This document shows, one piece after another, positions 48,447 through 57,982 of a DNA stretch of 64,000 nt (the stretch's first letter is position 1; each line of letters opens with the position of its first letter). The stretch comes from Microbacterium lacticum (GTDB lineage Bacteria; Actinomycetota; Actinomycetes; Actinomycetales; Microbacteriaceae): the NCBI RefSeq assembly GCF_006716815.1, contig NZ_VFPS01000001.1:1054001-1118000 (forward strand), in the 5' to 3' direction. Under the pieces are notes generated by a model that made no database searches, was not told the DNA's origin, and was given only the letters and a program-made list of their open reading frames with translations. Both the position numbers and the translations under genes were made by a program.

Positions 48447-51062
48447 GGCACTGATGTCCTTGCTGGAGGCGGCGAGGATCCTGGCCTGCGGATAGATTTG
48501 CAGCCACTCTCTGCTGAACTGCTCCAACATATGATTCGGGATGACAATCAAGGGCTTGCTGACGAGACCCATGCGTCGCATCTCCATCACGCCCATGATC
48601 GCTTCAGCCGTTTTCCCGGCCCCGACCTCGTGGAATAATCCGGCGGCGGGTTCGGCGATCATGCGGGCAACTGCGGCGCGTTGATGCGGTCGCGGGGTGA
48701 ACGTCTCGGCGAGACCCGGGAGTGACAGATAGTCGCCGGCGGCACTGTAGTCGCGTAGGACGAGGTTGTTGAACCGTTGGTTGTACTCGTCGACGAGTTC
48801 CTGGGCGCGTTCGGGGTTCTCCCACACCCACTCGGAGAACCGTTCCTGGAGCGCCTCCGCCTTTTCTTGTGCCGCGGCCGTCTCGGTGGGGTTGACGACC
48901 ATTTGCGGTTTGCCGTCCACGCCGTCGATCTCGTCTTTGACGAGGATCGGCCGCTGCTCCATGATCGCCTGGACAAGGTCCGGTGCCGGACGGCGTTCGG
49001 TGCCCCACTCGCTGGTCGCCTGCAGGCCCTGACGACCGCCGCGCACTTCCCACATTCCCGGAATCGGGTTCTCGACTCTGACCTGGGTGGTGCGCAGGAT
49101 CTCGTTGAGGAACTGCTCGTGGATCTCCGCGCTGATCCACACCGCGCCGATGCGGGCGCCGATCTCCTCGACGCCGAGGTCCCGCGGCTGCACCTCGGCC
49201 AACGCGTCGACGTTGGCTTGGAAGGCCGGGTCGTCGGCCGCGCGTTCCTTCGCCTGGGCGAGCTTGGCGCGGACGTCTCCGGAGAGGTATTCGGGGGCGT
49301 GGACGAGGGTGCCGGTGGCAGGGTCCGTGTAGGCGAGCCCGGTCAGCGCCTCGCGGGCCTCGGTCTCGTCCATGCCGAGCATGTCCGCGATCAGCGGGAG
49401 ATCGATCCCGCCGGTGCGATCCAGACTCACCGCCACCGCGTCTGCCGGGGTATCGACGCCTTGGACCTCGGTGCGCGGGGCGACGACGCGGCGGGTCATG
49501 ATCGTCGCCGGGGTTGCCGTCTGCTCAGCGTCGTCGAACTCTTCGAGGGCGAGGACGAGCGCCCCGAACGGGTCCGAGCGCAATAGCCGGATCGGAGTGG
49601 GCACGATGCGGGCGTAGGTCTCCTCACCGGACTCGTTCGTCCGGCCGGTGCGCCGCCAGGAGTACCGGTTCAACGGCCCGTACTTCCCGACATACTTCTG
49701 GTAGTCGCGACGCAGCCCCTCCCTGGTCGTGGCGATCTCGTCGGTGTCCTCGACGGTCGCTGCCTCCAGCTCCAGCAGCCGGTTGGCCGCGTCGCGCAGT
49801 CCGAGCAGCGCCCGCATCTCCGCGTACGCGTTCTTCGGCACCTTCAGGGGCTCGATGCTGCTGCCATTGACGGTGCCGAAACCGCCGCCGTCGGTGGCAA
49901 CGATCGCCCCATCCCACTGCTCCGTCGCTGTGCCGGTGGCAGCGGCCGGTCGTTCCGGGGCGGTGCCGGTGCGTTCGGTCAGCACCATGCCGGAACGGCG
50001 GGCGGTGAACGTGATCGACTCCAGCGCGGCGCGCAGTTCGTCGGCGACTCGATCCGGGTCGCCTGCAACGGTCAGGGTCTCCGACCCGTACATGCCGTGC
50101 CCGACCGACAGCTCGCCCAGGACATACTCCGGGTGCTGATCGAAGTAGCGGTTGATCCTGATCGGCTCGGTGCCGTCGAGCGAGACAGGGGTGACGGTCT
50201 CCCACAGGTCATCGGCGGGCGGCTGACCGTCCTCGCGGCGCCGGAAAATCAGCAGATCAGTGATCGCCTCGGTTCCCGCCGTCCGCCGGTGGGCTCCGGA
50301 GGGCAGGCGGACGGCACCGACGAGATCGGCCAGCAGGTTCATCTCCCGCCGAGCTCCGGGGTTCTGGGCGTCCATCGTGTAGTGCGAGGAGAGCACGGCG
50401 ACCAGCCCGCCCGGCCGCGTCAACCGCAGGGACTTGAGAATGAAATGGTTGTGGATCGAGTGCCCGCCCGGGTTATGCACCGGATCGTAGAGGGTCACTT
50501 TCCCGAACGGCACATTGCCGATGGCCGCGTCGAACATGCCCTCGGGCAGTCGGGTGTCAGCGAAGCTCTCGGCCCGGATGCTCGCATCGGGATACAGGGC
50601 CTGGCTGATCGCGGCGGTGATCGGGTCGAGTTCGACCCCGGTCATCCGGGCGGTCTCGGGGGCGAGCCCGATGACCGTCCCGGACCCGGAGCCGGGTTCG
50701 AGGATCTCCCCGCCGGTCAGGCCCAGTGACCGCAGTGCCCGCCACATTTCCGCCGCGATGAGGGGGTCGGTGTAATGGGCGTTGATCGTTGTCCGCTCCG
50801 CTGCGGCCCATTCGTCCGCGCTGAGCAGGCCCTGAAGCTCGGCACGCTCCTGCGCCCGGGCGTCGTTGCGGGGGTCGAACACGTCCGGTACCGCGCCCCA
50901 GCTGGACCATCCGGCCAGCACACGCTGCTCATCGGCGGTGGCGGGACGCTGTTCGGCTGCGAGTGCGCGGGCGAGGGTGAGCGCGTCGATGTTCGCGCGG
51001 AACCGGGCACGCGCCCCGGAGGGCACACGATGGGCGGTCGGGTCGAACCGCGGTCCTGGCTC
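48447..51062 (-). pseudogene. DNA methylase-helicase (DarB-like) interrupted by ISL3
   Basis: About 870 codons. N-terminal N6-adenine methyltransferase: LEPGSGSGTVIGLA (SAM site) and NVPFGKVTLYD in the place of the NPPF/Y motif. A long middle is followed by the start of an SF2 helicase: FHEVGAGKTAEAIMG (Walker A) and KPLIVIPNHMLEQF. Frame then runs into the ISL3 at ...DISAEKR. Large methylase-helicase proteins of this kind occur on conjugative elements and phages, where DarB-like members counter host restriction. The start is unresolved (no ATG; GTG 51026 possible). Truncated, presumably inactive. Confidence 0.78.
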
Positions 51063-51067
51063 GGGGG

Positions 51068-51625
51068 TTAACGCACTTCGCGCAGGAACCGCACGTTCGC
51101 GGCCTCCGCCAGGATCTCCTGATGCTCGTTCGCGTACTGGCGCGGAATCTCCGCGCTCGTCAGACCCTCCAGGAACCAGGTCGGCACGGCCCAGTCCTTG
51201 GCCTTCTGTTCGAGATCCACCGTCGCCGGCATTAGGTCCGGGGCGTCCTGAATCCGCTCCGCCCAGCTGATCAGGTTCTCGTCGGAGGCTCTGGTCTCCT
51301 CCCACTCCTGCCGGGCTTCGTCCAGGGGCAGGCTCGGGTCGTGGATCCAGACCAGTTCGTCCATCACGACCTCCTCGGCGACCCGTCGCGCCGTCATCCG
51401 GCGCGCCACCTCCGGCAGATACCTGCTCCCAGTCTCTCGCGAAGAGGCCGCCATCGCCAGCGACAGGTCCGAGTTCGCCTCCAGCTGCCGGGCCAGGTCG
51501 CTGATCTGTCCGCTGATCTCCAGACCCAGGTCGCTGAAGAACGTCTCCGGATCGTCCATCTGCTCGACCCGTTGCGGGGCGTAGCGCCTCCAGTGCTCCA
51601 GGGCCTTCTTCCCGTACTGGTTCAT
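51068..51625 (-). CDS. Hypothetical protein, 185 residues, of the transfer region
   Basis: Begins MNQYGKKALEHWRRYAPQRV with GGAGGAG 4 nt before the ATG. Mostly helical and acidic, with a readable natural composition (ARRMTARRVAEEVVMDELVW, EIPRQYANEHQEILAEAANV). No family recognised. It sits between the short gene starting at 51773 and the methylase-helicase, whose reading frame is open right through it in another phase; its own composition marks it as the real coding frame here. Confidence 0.75.
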   Translation of the reverse strand: MNQYGKKALEHWRRYAPQRVEQMDDPETFFSDLGLEISGQISDLARQLEANSDLSLAMAASSRETGSRYLPEVARRMTARRVAEEVVMDELVWIHDPSLPLDEARQEWEETRASDENLISWAERIQDAPDLMPATVDLEQKAKDWAVPTWFLEGLTSAEIPRQYANEHQEILAEAANVRFLREVR

Positions 51626-51773
51626 TCTTCTCCTCCACGCTTTCGATCAGTTCGTGCGGCTCCGGGCCGGTGAGGTTCTCCTCGACCCGGGCGTCGGCAT
51701 CGGCATTGGCGAGACCCCACAGGTCGAACTCGAGCTGGCCGGGCGGAGGCGTCGTGCGCCGGCGTCGCGCCAT
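51622..51773 (-). CDS. Short gene after traG, end uncertain
   Basis: Begins MARRRRTTPPPGQLEFDLWG with GGAG 7 nt before the ATG at 51773. Natural-looking for about 50 residues (to ELIESVEEKN), then overlaps the 185-residue gene with no stop of its own, because the frame stays open into the methylase. It may be a small protein that has lost its stop, or the true N-terminus of the methylase-helicase. A stop exists in the neighbouring frame exactly at the next gene's ATG (ATGA), so a one-base shift is possible. Confidence 0.4.
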
Positions 51774-51817
51774 AGTGGTCTCCTTCGCTCATCTGCGTCA
51801 CACCGTGCAGGTGCGGA

Positions 51818-53617
51818 TCACTCGCCTCCGCCACTGCCCTCGCCCTGTTCGAGCACCTCTTCGAGATCGGCCCGGTCGGCCTGCAGGCGTGCCACGTCGG
51901 CGCGGGACGGCCAGGGGCGCAGGTCGGTGATGATCGGGGGTGCCGAGCGCAGCAGCGTCACGCCCGTGCCGAAGGGCAGCCGACGGATCTGGTCAGGTGG
52001 GAGGATCGGAATCCGCCGCACCGAACGCTGATTGCTGCGCGCACCGTGGTCGCCGAGGGTCACGCTGTCGGTGTACTCGTCGCGTTCCCCGATGAGGCTG
52101 CTGAGATCCTGAAGGTCTCTGCTGTTGGAGGCCCCGCCGAGGATGATCTTGGTGATCGCGGCATCCCAAATGGCGTTCGCCTGGTTCTCATTCCACCGGT
52201 CACAGGCCTGCGCGAGGCTCTGCAAGACCGGCATCGTCGTGATGCCGGTGCCGCCGCCTTCTGCCATCAGAATGGGCAGGCTCGGCAGCGGGCTGAGGTT
52301 CGCGATCTCATCCAGAGCCAGCAGCAGCGGCGGGTCCAGCCGTGCCCCCGGCGAACGGGCTGCCAGACGGCGGGCAGTCTCGATGAGGTCCTCTACGAAT
52401 GCCGCCACGAGCGCTGCCGAGGCTCCCGCCCCGGCACCGGTGGCCAGCAAGAACAGGGTGCCCTTGTTCCGGATGAATTTCTCCGGGTCGAAGTCCTCTC
52501 CGGGGCCGGGGCTGACGGCATCGAGGACACGCGGATCGGCCAGGGCGCCCAGCGACAGGCTCACACCCTGCCAGATGCTGTCGCGGGTTCGGGGGTCCGC
52601 GTCGATCATCGATTCCAGCGATTCCGCCCACCCCTCGGCGGCTTCGGAACTGTTGTTGAGGATCGCGACGGCCTCACTGGCGGCCGTCGGGTCCAACGTC
52701 CACCGGAACAGCTCGGATGCGGGCCGGTCATCCAGCGCTGCCGCGTGCAGGAGCGCTTGGAGCGTCGAGCGCGTTTTGCCTTCCCAGAATCCGCCGCCTT
52801 CGACGCCGCCGGCCGAGAGCCCCGTCGCCGAGGCCAGGCCGGTGGCGCGGATCATCGCCGTCAACGGTGATTGGCAGCCGCGAATCGGCGACCAGCGCAG
52901 GCCCGCGGGCAAGCCTTCAGCGAGATGCTGCGGATCGAACACGGCCACGGGTCCACCTCGCTGGCGGGCACGCAGCGTGGCGGTCAGGTTGTCCGGCCTT
53001 GTGCTCGTTGCCACCGCCGCGCCGGGAGCATCGAGGATCGCATTGATGACTAGGTGCAAGCCTTTGCCCGAGCGGGGTGGTCCGAGAACGAGGATCGAGT
53101 CCTCCACGCTCGCCCACACTTCTTGGCCCCGTGAGGTGCCCAGCCGATAGCCGACATCGGCGGCCGTCGGAGAATCCAGCGAAGGGCACAGGTTCCCCGC
53201 CCGGCGCATCAGCGCCTTCGTCGATACGGCATCGGCGATGTCTTGTCGTGTGGCGACTCCGGCGAGGCGGCGAGGGTCCGCCGCGATGCGGTGGCCGCGA
53301 CGGCGCACCAGGGTCCACACCCACGCGACCGCTGCGGCCAGTCCGGCCAGGAGCACCACAGACACGATCCAGAACCCGATCGGGTTGAGGTTGTCGGCCT
53401 CGAGCACCCCGGCGGGATCGGCGGGCCGGAACAGCACCAGAATGCCTGCTGCCGGCCCGGCGCCGGGCTGCGGGGTTCCGGTGAGGAACGCCGTGATCGA
53501 CCCGGCCACACGCAGGATGATCGCCAGGGCGAACAGGCTCACGAGTCCGATCATCGCGACGTTGGTCAGCTCGTCGCCGAACGACCCGGTCTGCCGGCCC
53601 TGCTGCGGCATGCTCAT
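51818..53617 (-). CDS. TraG/VirD4-type coupling ATPase of conjugation
   Basis: 599 residues. Two N-terminal membrane helices (about 15-40 and 78-100), then the coupling-protein ATPase with Walker A GPPRSGKGLHLV near residue 178, FDPQHLAEG, Walker B LLLALDEIANLSPLPSLP near 398 and motif ATKIILGGASNSRDL, ending in an acidic tail. It would link the relaxase-DNA complex to the transfer channel. ATG 53617 overlaps the stop of the upstream gene as TGATG. No relaxase or channel genes are in the window. Confidence 0.92.
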   Translation of the reverse strand: MSMPQQGRQTGSFGDELTNVAMIGLVSLFALAIILRVAGSITAFLTGTPQPGAGPAAGILVLFRPADPAGVLEADNLNPIGFWIVSVVLLAGLAAAVAWVWTLVRRRGHRIAADPRRLAGVATRQDIADAVSTKALMRRAGNLCPSLDSPTAADVGYRLGTSRGQEVWASVEDSILVLGPPRSGKGLHLVINAILDAPGAAVATSTRPDNLTATLRARQRGGPVAVFDPQHLAEGLPAGLRWSPIRGCQSPLTAMIRATGLASATGLSAGGVEGGGFWEGKTRSTLQALLHAAALDDRPASELFRWTLDPTAASEAVAILNNSSEAAEGWAESLESMIDADPRTRDSIWQGVSLSLGALADPRVLDAVSPGPGEDFDPEKFIRNKGTLFLLATGAGAGASAALVAAFVEDLIETARRLAARSPGARLDPPLLLALDEIANLSPLPSLPILMAEGGGTGITTMPVLQSLAQACDRWNENQANAIWDAAITKIILGGASNSRDLQDLSSLIGERDEYTDSVTLGDHGARSNQRSVRRIPILPPDQIRRLPFGTGVTLLRSAPPIITDLRPWPSRADVARLQADRADLEEVLEQGEGSGGGE

Positions 53618-53647
53618 CACAGGCTCCGCGCCGTGATCGTGCCCGAC

Positions 53648-55294
53648 CTGGATCGTGTCACCGTCGGGTGATTTCGCGGGTTGAGGATCGTTGAGGCTTG
53701 ATTTTCCGGGGGTGCTGGTGCCTCGTGCGGGGCACTAATGGCGTCGATCTAGACTCGCTCGGTGGGGTGGTTCGTGCGGAAGGTGCGCACCGCGTCGGGT
53801 GCGACGGCGGCGCAGATCGCGTCGAAGACCCGTGGTGTGCGGACGATCGTGGAGCACCTCGGCTCCGCGCACGACGATGAGCAGCTCGCGGTGCTGGTCG
53901 CGATCGCGCGGGAGCGGATCGCGGAGCTGGCCGGGCATGTCCCGTTCGATCTGGACGGGCTGGGCGCGACGCCGCCGGCCACGACCGCGCCGACGGTGAC
54001 CGGGTCGAGGTCCAGGTTGTTGTGGGATGTCCTCGAGGACGCCTACGCCCGTCTCGGGTTCGACGCGGTCGGCAACGACACATTCAAGAAGCTGGTCCTG
54101 GCCCGCGTCGTCGAGCCGACCAGCAAGGCGGACACGCTGCGGGTGTGGGACGAGCTCGGTGTCCCGGGTGCGCCGTCGCTGTCGACCGTGTGGCGGACCC
54201 TCGCCCGCAGCGTTGAGCAGGACTGGCGGTCGAAGATCGCCGCCGCAGCCTACGCGCATGCGACCCGATCTGGCCCGCTCACCGTCGTGCTCTACGACGT
54301 CACCACCCTCTACTTCGAGGCGGAGCGTGAAGACAAGCTCCGCAAGGTCGGGATGAGCAAAGAGCGCCGCGTCGACCCGCAGATCCTCGTCGGCCTCCTC
54401 GTGGACCAGGGCGGGTTCCCCCTCGAAGTCCACGAGTTCGCGGGCAACAGGGGCGAGACCCTCACCCTGCTGCCCGTCCTCGACCAGTTCCGCGAACGTC
54501 ACTCCGCGACCGAGGTCGTGGTCGTCGCGGACGCCGGCATGCTGTCCGCAGCGAACCTGAACCGGCTGGAGGACGCCGGGTTCGGTTTCATCGTCGGCTC
54601 CCGCACCTCCTCCGCGCCATACGATCTCGCCGAGCACTACGCGACCGTCGGGAACATCGTCACCGATGGGGAGACGGTCGAGACCACCCGAACCATGGGT
54701 GCGGGTGTGAACGCGCGGGAGCGGCAAGTGGTGTGGCAGTACTCCCACAAGCGGAAGATCCGCGACAACATCACGTTGAACAAGCAGATCGAACGCGCCG
54801 AGCAGATCGCTGCCGGCACCCGCCCGGCGAAGAAGGACCGGTTCGTCACCCTCGGCACGGGGCCCGGCGTGAACTGGGCAAGAGTCGAGAAGGCCCGCGA
54901 ATACATCGGCCTCAAGGGGTACGTCACCAACCTCAGCACCGCGACGGCTTCCGCTGCAGAGATCGTGGCGGCCTACCATGACCTGTTCCAGGTCGAGGCG
55001 ACGTTCCGGATGGCGAAGACCGACCTGCGGGCGAGGCCGATGTTCGCGTCGACCGCGGACTCGATCCACGCGCACCTCACCGTCGTGTTCTGCGCTCTCG
55101 CGATCAGCCGGCACCTCTACAAGACCACCGGCGTGACGGTCCGCCGTATCGTCCGCGCGCTGCGCCCGCTGCGTGACGTCACGATCACCATCGACGGACA
55201 CGAACTCACCGCGACCACCCCGCCAACGGGGGAAGCCGCCGACATCATCGCCGCACTCCGGCCGGGCGTGGGGCACTAATCTGACACGATCCAG
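53648..55294 (+). mobile_element. IS1634-family insertion sequence
   Basis: 1647 bp with 13-bp perfect ends CTGGATCGTGTCA and a 7-bp direct repeat GCCCGAC on both sides (53641-53647 and 55295-55301). Inserted near the 3' end of the gene upstream of traG. Confidence 0.9.
53762..55279 (+). CDS. IS1634-family transposase
   Basis: 505 residues of an IS4-superfamily DDE transposase: VLYDVTTLYFEAE (first Asp), VVVADAGMLSAANL (second Asp) and the YREK-like region HDLFQVEATFRMAKTDLRARP (Glu). Intact. Confidence 0.92.
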   Translation: MGWFVRKVRTASGATAAQIASKTRGVRTIVEHLGSAHDDEQLAVLVAIARERIAELAGHVPFDLDGLGATPPATTAPTVTGSRSRLLWDVLEDAYARLGFDAVGNDTFKKLVLARVVEPTSKADTLRVWDELGVPGAPSLSTVWRTLARSVEQDWRSKIAAAAYAHATRSGPLTVVLYDVTTLYFEAEREDKLRKVGMSKERRVDPQILVGLLVDQGGFPLEVHEFAGNRGETLTLLPVLDQFRERHSATEVVVVADAGMLSAANLNRLEDAGFGFIVGSRTSSAPYDLAEHYATVGNIVTDGETVETTRTMGAGVNARERQVVWQYSHKRKIRDNITLNKQIERAEQIAAGTRPAKKDRFVTLGTGPGVNWARVEKAREYIGLKGYVTNLSTATASAAEIVAAYHDLFQVEATFRMAKTDLRARPMFASTADSIHAHLTVVFCALAISRHLYKTTGVTVRRIVRALRPLRDVTITIDGHELTATTPPTGEAADIIAALRPGVGH

Positions 55295-55804
55295 GCCCGA
55301 CGCCCGGCCGAAGAACAGCACCTCGTCCGCGGCGAGCGCGGCGATGTGGGCGGGGTCGAGCAGAACGCGCGCATCCCCGGACGGGGTGGCATCGGTGTGC
55401 CCGGACACGAGCGCGACGGCGATGTCCTCGCCCGGGAGGAAGCCGACGCCGGTGACCCGGACCTCCACTGGTGCCACGACGTTCGAGGCAGGCTCTTCTG
55501 CATGCTCTGGTTCCGGTGCAGGCTCAGCAGTTTCGGGCTCGGGCGTGCGTCGGATGATCGCGGGAATGATGTCCGTGAAGGAGGTGCCGTCCGTCTCGTG
55601 CACCGTGACTCGGATCGGAACGGCCCGGTCGTGACTGGCGGTGTCGATGATCTGCACGAAGTCTCCGCGCCGCCAGGCTCCGGAAACTGGCGGAGGAGCC
55701 AGAGGTGCGTGGTCGACGGAGACGGAGACGGTGCCGTCGTCACGCACGTCGAGCACGACTTGCACCATGGACACGGGCGGATGATCAGCAGGAGGTTTCT
55801 TCAT
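55295..55804 (-). pseudogene. Hypothetical transfer-region protein interrupted by IS1634
   Basis: 170 codons from ATG 55804 (MKKPPADHPP; MVQVVLDVRDDG about 12 codons in is an alternative start). Beta-rich sequence with an acidic Pro/Glu linker (PEPETAEPAPEPEHAEEP). Removing the IS1634 and one GCCCGAC joins ...FFGRASG to TITARSL and a stop at 53617-53619 that overlaps the traG start. Function unknown; the coupling to traG suggests a conjugation role. IS481 copy 2 lies 50 bp upstream of its start. Confidence 0.8.
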
Positions 55805-55848
55805 GCCACGAGGTACGCGTGACGGGCACGAGTGCTTGCGGTCAGCGC

Positions 55849-56823
55849 TTAGCTGTACTGACCTCGACCGTTGTTGATTCGGTCGATGGGGGTTCTGCCT
55901 CCGATGCCGAGGTGGTGCCTGTCTAGGTTGTAGTAGTCGAGCCAGGTCGTCAACCCTGCTTTTCGGTCGTCGTTCGAGCTCCAGGGGCGGGCGTAGGCCC
56001 ACTCGGTGGCGAGGGTGCGGTTGAGGCGTTCGACTTTCCCGTTGGTCCAGGGGCAGTGCGGTTTGATGAACCGCTGTCGGATGCCGTGCGCGTCGACCAC
56101 GGCCTTGAACGCGGCCGAGTGGCGGTAAGCGAACGCGTTGTCGCTGATGACGCGTTCGACCTTGACGCCGAGGCGCGCGTAGAACGCGATCGCCCGCTCG
56201 AGCACACCCGCGGCGGTGATGCCTTTCTCGTCGTCGTGGATCTCCGCGTAAGCAACTCGGGAATGGTCGTCGATGACGGTGTGCACGTAGTCGTAACCCA
56301 GGCCCCGCTTGCGCGCAGGACGTTGCCCGCGGCCATGCAGACGCCATCCGCCGCCGTCGGGGATACGGCCGAGTTTCTTCACATCAACGTGGATCAGGGA
56401 CCCGGGATGATCATGCTCGTAACGCTGCGCGGATCGGCGGGTCGCGCGGATCACGGACCCCGTGACCGGGTCCAGCTCCCGCAGCAACGGCACGTGGTGG
56501 CGGCGCAACACCCTACCGACCGTTGAGGCCTGCAAGCCGAGCTTGTCAGCGATGAACACCGGCCCACGCCGAGTGAGGTGCCGCATGATCCGCACCCTCG
56601 CCTCCACGCACGCTTTGGTCTGGCGAGGGTGGGAGCGGGCGACGCTGGAACGATCGATCAGGCCCGCCGGGCCGCACTCCCGGAACCTGCGCCACCACCG
56701 CCACGCGGTCGTGCGGGAGATCCCCATTTCCGCGGCAACATGCGCGACCGCACGCCCCGACTGGATGCGCTGAACCATGATCAACCGGCCGGCCGGAGTC
56801 AGCCGGGCATTAGCGTGAGACAA
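55849..56823 (-). CDS. IS481-family transposase (copy 2)
   Basis: 324 residues, as copy 1 but with Lys for Thr in RLGVKVERV and Arg for Lys in GGRTPID. TTG start after GGAGG. Its TAA stop lies in the target duplication, outside the element. Confidence 0.93.
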   Translation of the reverse strand: MSHANARLTPAGRLIMVQRIQSGRAVAHVAAEMGISRTTAWRWWRRFRECGPAGLIDRSSVARSHPRQTKACVEARVRIMRHLTRRGPVFIADKLGLQASTVGRVLRRHHVPLLRELDPVTGSVIRATRRSAQRYEHDHPGSLIHVDVKKLGRIPDGGGWRLHGRGQRPARKRGLGYDYVHTVIDDHSRVAYAEIHDDEKGITAAGVLERAIAFYARLGVKVERVISDNAFAYRHSAAFKAVVDAHGIRQRFIKPHCPWTNGKVERLNRTLATEWAYARPWSSNDDRKAGLTTWLDYYNLDRHHLGIGGRTPIDRINNGRGQYS

Positions 56824-56917
56824 GAGAGACCTCCGTGCGTTTGAGCTGAAGAACTTAGACAGCTCCAACTCGACCCCGGAGGTCTCTCCTACGTCAACAA
56901 CGATCTGGGTCAGTACA
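55854..56917 (-). mobile_element. IS481-family insertion sequence, copy 2
   Basis: 1064 bp, same length, orientation and ends as copy 1, flanked by CTTAGC at 55848-55853 and 56918-56923. Only a few base differences from copy 1 were seen. Confidence 0.95.
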
Positions 56918-56963
56918 CTTAGCGCCAGACCAACGAGCGTTCGGAACGGGTTAGGGTCGACCC

Positions 56964-57908
56964 ATGCTTATCGTTCGAGTTCCACCTTGGGCGGCGACGG
57001 GGCAGTCATTCACAGTGCCGGTCGATGCCGACCCAAGCATGCCCAGAACCGCGACACAGCCGACCCCGGATTTGGATGTCACCGGGATCGACATCGCACG
57101 AGCGGCAGTTTTCTCGGGACGACCTTGGCATCTATTGCACCAGCCACATCACGGCAGCAATGCCGAGTTCGCGCAGTGGCGGGTTACGTCATGCCTGCGA
57201 TTGATCGAACCGAACGGATCGAGCCTGCGTCGTCCGGCAATCTTTCATTCTGAGGTTGATGCAACTGAGAAAGGGCACTTGAACTTCGCGCTGGGCGGTG
57301 CGATGACAAAGGCGTATCTCGAGGCCAAGCTGGGAATCTTTTGGCTTGCTCACTATTCGCTGGTGAAGAAGTCACCTCGGTACAGGGTGTTGCGCCGCGT
57401 GCCAGGGTTTAGCGAGCCGGACTATATCGGCATGGACTCCCAGTACCGTTTCTTCGCTGCCGAAGCCAAAGGACGCGTCTCCCTTGATGCGGCGACCAAG
57501 AAGAGTCTCAACTGCAAGAAGCAAACCGGGATAGTGAACTCTGTCAACGGACAGATAATTCTCCAACGTTATGGCGTCGCTGCCATCACGGGCGGTTCGC
57601 ACATTCAGTTGTATGCGACCGACCCTGAAGTGGAGATTGAGCTACCCAAGCCGAGTGAATGGTTGGCCTCATTCTACGAGTACGTGCGGGCGGTTTGCGG
57701 GCCTGAAGGTGAGGTATCGGAGGCGGAGAACACTCCCGAAAGCTGGACTCAGGTATCCTTCGATCTGCCCGAACAGGTTTCCCAGTGGGTAAGCGAGGGG
57801 GCAGATCCAGCCGAGTGGGAGGGCCTCGCGAGTCGTACCCGCGAAGCCTACAGGGAGAGCATTGTTCTTCCCGATCTGACCGTGATGTCCGTTTCCTCGC
57901 AATCGTGA
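56964..57908 (+). CDS. Hypothetical protein with a possible PD-(D/E)XK nuclease core
   Basis: 314 residues, less GC-rich than the chromosome half, no family recognised. HSEVDATEKGHLNF near residue 95, then DYIGMDSQYRFFAAEAKGR near 152-170, where an Asp, a beta strand and E-x-K stand in the order expected of PD-(D/E)XK nucleases; KKQTGIVNSVNGQ follows. The remaining third is acidic. If a nuclease, a defence or restriction role is possible but unproven. Its stop lies 5 bp from the original stop of the convergent, IS3-interrupted gene. Confidence 0.5.
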   Translation: MLIVRVPPWAATGQSFTVPVDADPSMPRTATQPTPDLDVTGIDIARAAVFSGRPWHLLHQPHHGSNAEFAQWRVTSCLRLIEPNGSSLRRPAIFHSEVDATEKGHLNFALGGAMTKAYLEAKLGIFWLAHYSLVKKSPRYRVLRRVPGFSEPDYIGMDSQYRFFAAEAKGRVSLDAATKKSLNCKKQTGIVNSVNGQIILQRYGVAAITGGSHIQLYATDPEVEIELPKPSEWLASFYEYVRAVCGPEGEVSEAENTPESWTQVSFDLPEQVSQWVSEGADPAEWEGLASRTREAYRESIVLPDLTVMSVSSQS

Positions 57909-57912
57909 CAAG

Positions 57913-57939
57913 CTAGAGCGGCCGACGTTGAAAAACGGC
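57913..57939 (-). pseudogene. 3' end of the gene interrupted by the second IS3
   Basis: Nine codons including the stop (AVFQRRPL) that complete the frame of the gene starting at 59641 after in-silico removal of the IS. Confidence 0.6.
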
Positions 57940-57982
57940 ATGTGGGCTGTGTCAAGCTTCGTAGACGATCTCTTTGTGGATT

